64,000 nucleotides of DNA from Akkermansia massiliensis (GTDB taxonomy: Bacteria; Verrucomicrobiota; Verrucomicrobiia; Verrucomicrobiales; Akkermansiaceae), in NCBI RefSeq assembly GCF_023516715.1, contig NZ_JAMGSI010000002.1, positions 496,001 to 560,000 on the forward strand, given 5' to 3'. The notes under the pieces are model-generated. The model made no database searches. It worked only from the letters and a program-made list of their open reading frames with translations, and had not been told where the DNA came from. Shown in pieces: positions 18,294-25,958 of the stretch (positions are counted from its first letter, which is position 1; every line of letters starts with the position of its first letter). A program made the translations under genes and the position numbers.

Positions 18294-20018
18294 ATGACCC
18301 CTCCCCATGCATCCACCCGTTCCGCAGAACGGTACGCAGGCCGGCCAGGCGCTCTTTCCGCCGTCTTCCAGGCTCTTCGCGCCGCGTTCTTTCCGCGCCG
18401 CATGCGCTGCCTGTGGGCAGCCGGACTCGCGGCGGCTCTGGTGGTCAATCCTTATGTGCTCAATGACGGCCAGAGCGTGCTGATGAGCTGCATGGGCATC
18501 GCCTGTTCCGCCTCCCTGCTCTGCGGCACCATCCTTCTCTGCCTGAAATACCGCTTTACCGCCTACGTCGTCCTTCCGGCCATCATCCTGTTCAACGCGG
18601 GCCTGTACATGATGCAGATGCGGTACGGGCTGACGCTGAACCTCTCCGTCCTTTCCAGCATGGCGGAGACCAACTTCCGGGAAGCCTGCGCCTTCTGCAC
18701 CGCCGCCTCCGCCACCGGGGCCCTGCTGCTGGCGGCCTTCATTTACCTGGCCATTTACTGGAGCCGCCGTTCCCTGCGCCAGAAGGCCACGTGGGGCGCG
18801 CTGGCGTGCATCTGGAGCCTGTACGGAATCTTTCTGCTGCTGGGCATTCCGGCCACCTCCTACAGCTCGGAACCCCTTTACCTTTACTACACCTCTGACA
18901 AGGCCAAGGGCTGGCCCCTCGTGGACTTCGTGATGGCGTACAAGCTGGCGGACGAATACGTCACCCAGGACGCAAGCCGTTTCAATGAACTCCGGAACCT
19001 GCCGTCCTGCGCGGAACCCCTCTCCGGATGCGACGCTCCGGACGACCTGGCCGTGGTCTTCCACATGGGCGAGAGCGTGCGCGCGGACCACCTTTCCCTC
19101 AACGGCTACCACCAGAACACGATGCCCCTGCTTTCCCGGGAACCCAACGTCGTTTCCTTCCCCCACGCCACCTCCTTCGGCATCGTGACCAGGATTTCCG
19201 CCATCGGCATGTTTACGGATGCGGAACTGTCCCGCCGCCGCCCCGCCCATTCCTCCTTCATTGACCTGTTCAACAAGCACGGTTTCCGCACCGTCCGGAT
19301 CATGGACCTGTGCGGAGACTCCATCCATGACTATTCCCTGGGCATCCTGACCCGGAACTGCCGGGAACGGAAGCAGACGCCGCCCATGCACGAAACGCCC
19401 GGAATGATGCAGGAACGCACCTCCCTGGTCATGGAGGAATCCCTGAAACGGCACGGCCGGGAAAAACAGCTTTACGTCATTTACAACAACGGCAGCCACA
19501 TGGCGTTCAGCTACCCCGCACAGGCGGAACGCTTTACCCCGGCGTCCTGCAACATGGACGACCCCAAGGCCCGTCTGGAAGAAACCGTCAATGCGTATGA
19601 CAATTCCATCGTGGACCTGGACGCCTCCGTCCACCGCATGATTGCACTGTTGAAGGACAGGCCGGCCATTTATTTTTACTGCTCCGACCATGGCGTGGCG
19701 CTGGGCGAGGAAGGAAAAATGTTCCAGGGGCATGTTCTGCCGCCTGTTTACCGTCCCGCCATGTTCGTGTGGTATTCGGACGCCTTCGCCTCACGCTACC
19801 CGGACATGGTGCGCGCGCTGAAGGCCAACCGCCTGAAAGCCGTCTCCCACGACCACATTTTCCACACCCTCCTTTCCCTGGCCTCCATCCGGTCGGAAGT
19901 CGTCCGGAACGGCCTGAATCTGGCCTCTCCGGACGCCCGGGAAACCCCGGCCCCCCTCCAGCCGGAAGTGCTGGCGGAATGGCTGGCCGCTCCCGCACCG
20001 CCGCAGCCGCTTCCGTAA
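18294..20018 (+). CDS. Phosphoethanolamine transferase (EptA/CptA-like sulfatase fold)
   Basis: 574 residues. The N-terminal 185 residues have about five membrane helices; the rest is a periplasmic sulfatase-fold domain. The metal/nucleophile motif is HMGESVRADHLSLNGY (Glu260, Ser261), with Ser where EptA has its catalytic Thr. Other metal ligands are in YNNGSHMAF and YCSDHGVALGE. The family transfers phosphoethanolamine from phosphatidylethanolamine onto lipid A, other lipopolysaccharide sugars or membrane glycans in the outer leaflet of the inner membrane. The acceptor here is unknown. Convergent with the GH105 gene. Confidence 0.85.
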   Translation: MTPPHASTRSAERYAGRPGALSAVFQALRAAFFPRRMRCLWAAGLAAALVVNPYVLNDGQSVLMSCMGIACSASLLCGTILLCLKYRFTAYVVLPAIILFNAGLYMMQMRYGLTLNLSVLSSMAETNFREACAFCTAASATGALLLAAFIYLAIYWSRRSLRQKATWGALACIWSLYGIFLLLGIPATSYSSEPLYLYYTSDKAKGWPLVDFVMAYKLADEYVTQDASRFNELRNLPSCAEPLSGCDAPDDLAVVFHMGESVRADHLSLNGYHQNTMPLLSREPNVVSFPHATSFGIVTRISAIGMFTDAELSRRRPAHSSFIDLFNKHGFRTVRIMDLCGDSIHDYSLGILTRNCRERKQTPPMHETPGMMQERTSLVMEESLKRHGREKQLYVIYNNGSHMAFSYPAQAERFTPASCNMDDPKARLEETVNAYDNSIVDLDASVHRMIALLKDRPAIYFYCSDHGVALGEEGKMFQGHVLPPVYRPAMFVWYSDAFASRYPDMVRALKANRLKAVSHDHIFHTLLSLASIRSEVVRNGLNLASPDARETPAPLQPEVLAEWLAAPAPPQPLP

Positions 20019-20072
20019 AAAAGATGGAAGCTGCCGTCATCCTCTGCGGGGAACGGCAGGATAGGACGAACT

Positions 20073-22307
20073 CTACCGTACCCGGACTCGCAGGGGATGC
20101 CTGACGCACTCCCGGACGCGGCGTGCCTCCGCCTCCCAGGCGGCAGAGGATTTGAACGGAGAAGCCTTGTCCCAAACCGCCCCCATGTACCACTCAAAGG
20201 GCTTTCCGTTCGCCGCCTCCCTGATCCAGTAGGTACAGCCTTCCGAGTCCACTGCCCCGCCTTCCGGACCCCAGGGAACTATCACGGCGGTTCCCAGGCA
20301 TCCGTCATTCTTCCGGGGCCTGCTCCATGCCGTCATCAAGCCGCCGTCCTCCCGGTCCTTCGTGACCGTTTCATAATCATTCCTGCCCTTTCCGGTATCC
20401 ATTCCCACGCCGGCCTTCACCGTTTCCGCCCCCCGGATGGTCAAGGTGCTGCGGACTTTGGAAAAACGGCTTCCTGCGTCCAGAGCCACCCTCCGCGTCT
20501 CCGCCACGCGTACGCCGCCGCCAATGTCCCACGGCGCATAAACCACCTCAAAAGCGGTCTGGACCGGACCGTTGTACAATGCCCGCGCGCTGGCCCAGTT
20601 TCCGGATGCATGCGGTTTCCCATCCCTGAACACGGCAATGCCGCCGCAGCCCCGTCCCGGCCCTACGTTGTACATGTCCAGTCCCCTGCCATGATCCCGG
20701 TGGTAATCCCCCCGCTTGTAGAATTCATTGATGACGGGAGCACCCGCGCGCTTGCTCCATACATCCGTTCCGCTGGAAACCAGGCCCTCCCCCTCAGGGG
20801 CCGGCCTGGCAACGGCCGGACCGTAAATCCGGTGCGCCGTAAGATCGTTCTCCCACGCGAAATCATCCAGGCGTTCCGGGACCAGGCGGCTGAAACAGAC
20901 GTCCGCGGAAGGAGCCGCCTTCAGGGAGGAATCGTTCAGAATCCAGAAATCACGGGCCGTTCCGGGCCGGAAATTGCTCTGGAACAAAAGAGTATCCGTC
21001 CTTCCGTCTCCATCCGTATCCGCCAGTTGGTGCGGGATGACGCGCCCGTGGCGGACGTCAAACACGCGAAGGGCGGCGGCATTCCCGGAAGTTCCGGACG
21101 TCCAGGGCACCGACACGGTTTCAGCAGGACGGAACTTGGCCAGTGGGTTCGTGACGGTTACAGTCTTTCTCTGCGGATGGTCCCGGCCAATGACGTATTT
21201 GCGCAGTTCGGTGCCGGCCATCAGGTAGGCGCCCGCGCCGTATGCTTCCGTATCCTCCCCGGAATAATGGCCCGGCTTGTCGGCAATGGGCTGCACCCAG
21301 CCCAGCGCGCCTTCCGCGTTGACGGAATCACAGGCGGCCTTCCACGCCCTGCGGATGACGGGAAGATATTCATCCGCATCCAGATACCCCTGGTTCACCC
21401 CCCACAGCATCCCGTACATGATAAAGAGGGTGCCGCTCATCTCCTTCAAGGGGGGCTCTTCCGGGTCCAGCAGGCTGGCGTGCCAGGAACCGTCGGGCGA
21501 CTGGCATTTTTTCAGGGATGCCGCCATACGCTTGAGCAGATCCTCATAAAAGGGGCGGGAAGGCCAGTCCGCGGGCATGTCCTGAAGAATAAGCGGCAGT
21601 CCGGCAATCACCCAGCCGTTGCCCCGGCTCCAGAACATCTTTTTCCCATTAGCCGCCGGAATGGTGAAGTAACGGGAATCACGGAAAAACAGCCCTTCCT
21701 TCCGGTCAAAAAGATAGTCGCAGGTGAGCTTGTATTCCCTGTCCATGAATTCCAGATACCGGCGGTCTCCGGTATAGGCCGCCAGCTTCACGAACACGGG
21801 AGGGGACATGAACAGGGCGTCCGACCAGCTCCAGCGGTCCTGGCAGCCGGGAGTCCCGAACTGGAGGGAAGCGGAGGAGGGCCGGTTCATCACCCCGTCC
21901 AGCACGGCGCGTATTTTCTCCGCCGCAGCGGTATTTCCGTCTTCCATCGCCATCTCCATCCAGGCGTGGCCCACGGCGTGATCGTCCGCATGGTAATGCC
22001 GTTTCAGGGTTCTCCATTCCTGTTCCCCTCCTGTTTTCCTCAGCAGCGGCAATCCCGGCCCTTCCGGGACGGCCAGGCCATACTGCACCAGGCCGGAATA
22101 AAAGGCGCCGTAGGTCCAGTGCAGCGGCGAGCGTTTTCTGGGATGCTCCGCCTGCCATTTCGCCACCAGGCGGAGATTATCCCGGATGGTCTTTTCATTC
22201 CAGTCCGCGGGAGCGCCGGAAGCGGGGCTCCCCGCAGAAAGCGCGGGAAGAACCAGCAGCAGGAAGGATTTACGCCATCCGTTTTTTGAAAAGGAAAAGA
22301 AATTCAT
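20073..22307 (-). CDS. Secreted GH88/GH105 unsaturated glycuronyl hydrolase fused to DUF4861
   Basis: 744 residues from the ATG at 22307 (signal peptide MNFFSFSKNGWRKSFLLLVLPALSAGSPASG). Residues about 35-385 form the (alpha/alpha)6 barrel of GH105/GH88 enzymes, with HADDHAVGHAWMEMA, WSWSDALFMSPPVF, FWSRGNGWVIAGLP and QSPDGSWHASLLDP as family-like parts. These remove unsaturated uronic acid from the end of lyase products. The second half, from about TVTNPLAKFRPAETV, matches the beta-rich DUF4861 domain, which often accompanies such hydrolases in Bacteroidetes and Verrucomicrobia. The substrate (rhamnogalacturonan, or a host or bacterial uronic-acid glycan) is unknown. No lyase is nearby. Confidence 0.82.
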   Translation of the reverse strand: MNFFSFSKNGWRKSFLLLVLPALSAGSPASGAPADWNEKTIRDNLRLVAKWQAEHPRKRSPLHWTYGAFYSGLVQYGLAVPEGPGLPLLRKTGGEQEWRTLKRHYHADDHAVGHAWMEMAMEDGNTAAAEKIRAVLDGVMNRPSSASLQFGTPGCQDRWSWSDALFMSPPVFVKLAAYTGDRRYLEFMDREYKLTCDYLFDRKEGLFFRDSRYFTIPAANGKKMFWSRGNGWVIAGLPLILQDMPADWPSRPFYEDLLKRMAASLKKCQSPDGSWHASLLDPEEPPLKEMSGTLFIMYGMLWGVNQGYLDADEYLPVIRRAWKAACDSVNAEGALGWVQPIADKPGHYSGEDTEAYGAGAYLMAGTELRKYVIGRDHPQRKTVTVTNPLAKFRPAETVSVPWTSGTSGNAAALRVFDVRHGRVIPHQLADTDGDGRTDTLLFQSNFRPGTARDFWILNDSSLKAAPSADVCFSRLVPERLDDFAWENDLTAHRIYGPAVARPAPEGEGLVSSGTDVWSKRAGAPVINEFYKRGDYHRDHGRGLDMYNVGPGRGCGGIAVFRDGKPHASGNWASARALYNGPVQTAFEVVYAPWDIGGGVRVAETRRVALDAGSRFSKVRSTLTIRGAETVKAGVGMDTGKGRNDYETVTKDREDGGLMTAWSRPRKNDGCLGTAVIVPWGPEGGAVDSEGCTYWIREAANGKPFEWYMGAVWDKASPFKSSAAWEAEARRVRECVRHPLRVRVR

Positions 22308-22472
22308 TTGACTGGTACGGAAAAAGCCGCGCTGAAATTTCTCCGTGAGGAATGAATCTTCCCTTTTCGGCCTGTCCCGTTTTCCCCCGGTCCCCGGAAA
22401 GGGGAGGCAAGGGCACATATGGTGCCATGACGGAAGGGAATGCCGCGTTATCAACCATTCCCTGCAGCATAT

Positions 22473-22488
22473 ATACAACATATTGTAT
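22473..22488 (+). promoter_or_regulatory. NrdR-box-like palindrome upstream of nrdD
   Basis: ATACAACATATTGTAT has perfect 6-base arms around CATA. It agrees at 13 of 16 positions, including the whole invariant core, with the published NrdR-box consensus acaCwAtATaTwGtgt as I remember it. A weak half-like copy (ATACATTATTTATACA) begins 31 bases further on, the usual spacing of paired NrdR boxes. It lies before the cobalamin riboswitch, inside the AT-rich promoter region 22470-22525. Confidence 0.5.
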
Positions 22489-22552
22489 CATTATAAATAT
22501 TTAATACATTATTTATACATTTTCCTTGCGGGGGCTCTCTTTCTGTGGTTCA

Positions 22553-22700
22553 TTGCGTTTCAGCGCAGGTAACGGAAGACGGTGAAAATCCGTCGCGGAC
22601 GCGCCGCTGTAACCGGTAGACGATGGACCGGACACTGACTGCCAGCAGTCGGGAAGTCCCCATCACATGTCGCACCGGAAGCCAGAAGACGACCTGATGC
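22553..22700 (+). ncRNA. Cobalamin riboswitch in the nrdD leader
   Basis: The conserved core is present in order: GGTGAAAATCCGTCGCGG (22581-22598), GCGCCGCTGTAACCGG (22601-22616), CACTGACTGCCAGCAGTCGG (22633-22652), GGAAGT, and the B12 box GCCAGAAGAC with CCTGATGCC after it (22681-22701). These are the hallmarks of the cobalamin (B12) riboswitch. It sits about 165 bases before the nrdD start. The expression platform was not resolved. B12 binding is expected to reduce expression of the operon downstream. Confidence 0.9.
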
Positions 22701-22863
22701 CCCCGTATCCCATCCCGCGGACAGGATGAACATACGCACAGGTCCTCATCGTGCCCCTTGTTAAAAATGCACGCATGCGGCGGCCCCTGCCTATGATTTT
22801 TCCAGGCTTTTGCCCAGGCTCGCGGATGAGCGGTCATCATCCCTTCCAAGCGAGACACCCACC
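22701..22863 (+). promoter_or_regulatory. nrdD leader after the riboswitch aptamer
   Basis: 163 bases with no gene. This must contain the expression platform. I could not decide between a terminator and masking of the start region: no clean stem with a T-run is seen, although a TTTTT run occurs around 22797-22801. Confidence 0.4.
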
Positions 22864-24960
22864 ATGGCAACAAGCATCATCAAGCGTTCCGGAAAAAAGG
22901 AACAATACCAGGGCTACAAAATTGAGGAAGCCGTCAAGAACGCGTTCCACAGCTCCGGCACCGCCTACAACCGTTCCATTTACGAAGAAGTGGAAGCCAA
23001 GCTGAGCCATCAGGACTGCGCGCATGTGGAAGAAATCCAGGACATGATAGAACGCGCCCTGTTCCGCTGCGGATACTTTGACACGGCCAAGACCTTCATC
23101 ACCTACCGCTTCCTGCACAAAATGCAGCGCGAACAGCTCGGGGGCCTCTATTCCGGCAACACGTACGTGGACTGCAAGCAGACGGTGGAGGAATACATCG
23201 GCCAGAGCGACTGGCGCATCGCCGCCAACTCCAACACCACGTATTCCAACGCCGGCCTCATCAATAACACGGCGGGAAAGGTGATTGCCAACTACTGGCT
23301 GGACCAGGTTTATTCCGCACGGGAGGGGGCCGCCCACCGGGAAGGGGACTACCACATTCATGACCTGGACTGCCTGACCGGGTACTGCGCCGGGTGGAGC
23401 CTCCGCAACCTGCTCAACGAAGGATTCAACGGCGTGCGCAGCCGCGTGAACAGCAGGCCGCCGCGCCACTTCCGGGAAGCACTGGGCCAGATGGCCAACT
23501 TTCTGGGCATTCTGCAAAGCGAATGGGCCGGAGCCCAGGCCTTCAGCTCCTTTGACACCTTCCTGGCGCCTTACGCCTTCAAGGACCAGGCGGATTTCAC
23601 GCGCATCAAGAAGGACATCCGCAGCTTCGTCTACAACCTGAACGTGCCCTCCCGCTGGGGGCAGTCCCCCTTCACCAACGTCACGATCGACTGGACCGTG
23701 CCGCGGGACCTGCGGGACCAGGCCCCCTTCAGCGGCGGGGAGCACCTCTTTGAAGGGGTGGAGGACCCGGGCCTGCTCTCCCTGGCGCGGGAACGCGGCG
23801 TGAACAAGCTGACAGAGCTGACCTACAAGCATTTCCAGAAGGAAATGAACCTGATCAACAAGGCCTTTTACGAGGTGCTCACGGAAGGGGACAGCACCGG
23901 GCAGCCCTTCACCTTCCCCATCCCCACCGTCAACATCACGGAAGACTTTGACTGGGAAGGGGAAAACGTGCCGCTCCTGTTTGAAAACGCCGCCAAGATC
24001 GGCTCCTCCTACTTCCAGAACTTCATCGGCAGCCAGTACACCGTGAATGAAAACGGGGAACGCGTGCCGGACGAACGGGCCTACAAGCCGGACGCCGTGC
24101 GCTCCATGTGCTGCCGCCTCCAGCTGGACCTGCGGGAGCTGCTCAAGCGCGGCGGCGGCCTCTTCGGCTCCGCGGAAATGACCGGCTCCATCGGCGTGGT
24201 GACCATCAACCTGGCCCGGCTGGGCTACCTGTTCAAGCAGAACCGGGAAGCACTGTTCGCCCGGCTGGGGGAACTGCTGGACCTGGCCAAATCCTGCCTG
24301 GAAAAGAAAAGAACCTTCGTCCAGGAAATGTACGACCGCGGCCTGTACCCCTACACCAGGCGCTACCTGCCCACCTTCCGCAACCACTTCTCCACCATCG
24401 GGGTCAACGGCATGAACGAACTGCTGCGCAACTTCTCCAACGACTCGATGGACATCACCTCCGAGGAAGGCAGGACCTTTGCGGAGGAAATCCTGGAATT
24501 CATCCGCCTGCGCATGCAGGAGTACCAGGAGGAAACCGGCAACCTGTACAACCTGGAAGCCACCCCTGCGGAAGGCACCACCCACCGCTTTGCCCGGGAG
24601 GACCAGAAGCGCTATCCGGACATCCTCCAGGCCGGGCCCGTGGGGCAGCGTTACTACACGAACAGCTCCCAGCTCCCCGTGGACCACACGAGCGACCTGT
24701 TCCGTGCGCTCCAGCTCCAGGACGAACTCCAGTGCTGCTACACGGGGGGAACCGTCTTCCACATGTACATGAATGAAGCCATCAGCTCCCCGGAAGCCTG
24801 CCGGGACATCGTCCGCAAGGTGCTGACCCGCTTCCGCATGCCGTACCTGACCGTCACCCCGCTCTTCTCCGTCTGCGACAAGCACGGCTACCTGCGCGGG
24901 GAGCACCAGTACTGCCCCTTCTGTGATGAAGAGCTGCTCCACATCCACAGGCATGAATAA
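22864..24960 (+). CDS. nrdD: Anaerobic ribonucleoside-triphosphate reductase, body without glycyl-radical end
   Basis: 698 residues. N-terminal ATP-cone (about 4-95, beginning IIKRSGKKEQYQGYKIEE), then the class III reductase barrel (YIGQSDWRIAANSNTTYSN, HIHDLDCLTGYCAGW, conserved CC in SMCCRLQLD). This enzyme makes deoxyribonucleotides without oxygen. The zinc region near the C-terminus is present (Cys671, Cys684, Cys687 in SVCDKHGYL and YCPFCDEEL), but the chain stops at 698, before the glycyl-radical loop R-V-x-G-Y that normally follows. That loop is found in the next gene at 25010. The start at 22864 matches family N-termini. Preceded by a cobalamin riboswitch and a NrdR-box-like site; first gene of a four-gene run. 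Confidence 0.93.
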   Translation: MATSIIKRSGKKEQYQGYKIEEAVKNAFHSSGTAYNRSIYEEVEAKLSHQDCAHVEEIQDMIERALFRCGYFDTAKTFITYRFLHKMQREQLGGLYSGNTYVDCKQTVEEYIGQSDWRIAANSNTTYSNAGLINNTAGKVIANYWLDQVYSAREGAAHREGDYHIHDLDCLTGYCAGWSLRNLLNEGFNGVRSRVNSRPPRHFREALGQMANFLGILQSEWAGAQAFSSFDTFLAPYAFKDQADFTRIKKDIRSFVYNLNVPSRWGQSPFTNVTIDWTVPRDLRDQAPFSGGEHLFEGVEDPGLLSLARERGVNKLTELTYKHFQKEMNLINKAFYEVLTEGDSTGQPFTFPIPTVNITEDFDWEGENVPLLFENAAKIGSSYFQNFIGSQYTVNENGERVPDERAYKPDAVRSMCCRLQLDLRELLKRGGGLFGSAEMTGSIGVVTINLARLGYLFKQNREALFARLGELLDLAKSCLEKKRTFVQEMYDRGLYPYTRRYLPTFRNHFSTIGVNGMNELLRNFSNDSMDITSEEGRTFAEEILEFIRLRMQEYQEETGNLYNLEATPAEGTTHRFAREDQKRYPDILQAGPVGQRYYTNSSQLPVDHTSDLFRALQLQDELQCCYTGGTVFHMYMNEAISSPEACRDIVRKVLTRFRMPYLTVTPLFSVCDKHGYLRGEHQYCPFCDEELLHIHRHE

Positions 24961-25009
24961 CCCTTTTCAACCAGCCGCCTCGTTTCAAAACCCAGCCATC
25001 AATACGACA

Positions 25010-25204
25010 ATGACCAAACAGGAAATATTAAGCAAATACGCACAGGACCGTACCCGCTGCACCGTTTACACGCGCGTCATGGGCTATCACCGCCCTGTGG
25101 AAACCTTTAACGCCGGCAAACAGGGCGAATTCCACGACCGCGTCCACTTCGTGGAACCGGACCGTCCCTGCTCCTGCTCCGCCCAAACGGAACAGCCGCG
25201 GTAA
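25010..25204 (+). CDS. Stand-alone glycyl-radical domain of class III ribonucleotide reductase
   Basis: 64 residues with its own ATG at 25010, 49 bp after the nrdD stop and in a different frame. Residues 14-47 match the very C-terminus of one-chain NrdD: TVYTRVMGYHRPVETFNAGKQ and so on, with Gly25 as the expected radical site in RVMGY, then RPV, N-x-GK and EF. Cys17 may complete the zinc site of the body. Residues 1-13 are extra and look helical. A charged Cys-containing tail (PDRPCSCS) ends the protein. It lies between the body and the activase nrdG, 26 bp before the latter, so all three can assemble. Small separate NrdD proteins of this kind are annotated in some other genomes as I recall, so the split is probably natural and not an error. 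Confidence 0.85.
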   Translation: MTKQEILSKYAQDRTRCTVYTRVMGYHRPVETFNAGKQGEFHDRVHFVEPDRPCSCSAQTEQPR

Positions 25205-25230
25205 TTTTCCCAATAACATATGCGAAGTCA

Positions 25231-25947
25231 ATGGGAACGGGCCGGGGCATAGCGGACATCACGCCGCTCACCTTGCTGGATTTTCCAAACAAGGTGGCCT
25301 GCATCTTCTGGCTGAGAGGCTGTAACTTGTTTTGTCAGTACTGTTACAACGTCTCCCTGGTCAGAGGAACGGGCTCTCCTGCCGGAGACCGGACGGACTA
25401 CCTTGATTTCCTCAGAGATCGGGTGGGATTTCTGGACGGGGTAGTCCTGTCCGGCGGCGAGTGCACGCTGTGTCCCGACCTTATCCCCATCTGCCGCGAG
25501 ATACGGCAGCTAGGCTTCGCGATTAAAATAGACACCAACGGCACGAGGCCCGGCGTGGTGAAAGCGCTGGTGGAAGAGGGGCTTTGCGACTACATCGCCC
25601 TGGACTACAAGGCGCCCCCCGAACAATACGGCGCCGTCACCGGCAGGCCCGACCTTTTCCCCTCCTTTTCCGCAACTCTGGACTACCTGATCGCCTCCCA
25701 AACCGCCTTTGAAGTCAGAACCACCGTCCATCCCGATTTATTGACGGAAGATCACGTCAACAACATCATACGCGACTTGACAAAGCGCGGGTATGGGGGC
25801 AACTACTTCGTGCAAAATTTCTACCTGACCAAACAAACACTCAACTCTCTCCCCGCGCCGAGCCGGTTGTTTGACCGGACCAGGCTGGAGCCGGCCTCCA
25901 TCCCCGTCCACTTCCGCAACTTCGAGTTCGCTCCGGGCAAAGTCTGA
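25231..25947 (+). CDS. nrdG: Anaerobic ribonucleotide reductase activating protein (radical SAM)
   Basis: 238 residues. Radical SAM motif RGCNLFCQYCYN with Cys31, Cys35 and Cys38 for the 4Fe-4S cluster, and the SAM-binding LSGGECTL. It makes the glycyl radical on the reductase, here on the separate 64-residue protein. The chain is longer than Escherichia coli NrdG (about 154) and resembles the longer NrdG/PflA-type activases of strict anaerobes. Start at 25231; it overlaps nothing. The AspT-like gene begins 11 bp after its stop, suggesting cotranscription. Confidence 0.9.
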   Translation: MGTGRGIADITPLTLLDFPNKVACIFWLRGCNLFCQYCYNVSLVRGTGSPAGDRTDYLDFLRDRVGFLDGVVLSGGECTLCPDLIPICREIRQLGFAIKIDTNGTRPGVVKALVEEGLCDYIALDYKAPPEQYGAVTGRPDLFPSFSATLDYLIASQTAFEVRTTVHPDLLTEDHVNNIIRDLTKRGYGGNYFVQNFYLTKQTLNSLPAPSRLFDRTRLEPASIPVHFRNFEFAPGKV

Positions 25948-25958
25948 CCCAGCCGACC

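Noticed and set aside
17980-18312. 110-residue minus-strand ORF in the gap before the phosphoethanolamine transferase
   Set aside because: Would overlap the start of a secure gene and has no recognisable feature.
22837-24954. Very long minus-strand ORF opposite nrdD
   Set aside because: Antisense shadow caused by high GC; no domain, unusual composition, and the plus strand codes for a well-known protein.
24923-25204. Frameshift inside nrdD as the reason for the separate radical domain
   Set aside because: The small protein has its own ATG at 25010, a 49-bp gap after the body, and both chains have extra residues at the break. A single indel would give a linker of about 35 residues not seen in one-chain enzymes. 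Kept as a possibility in the finding.
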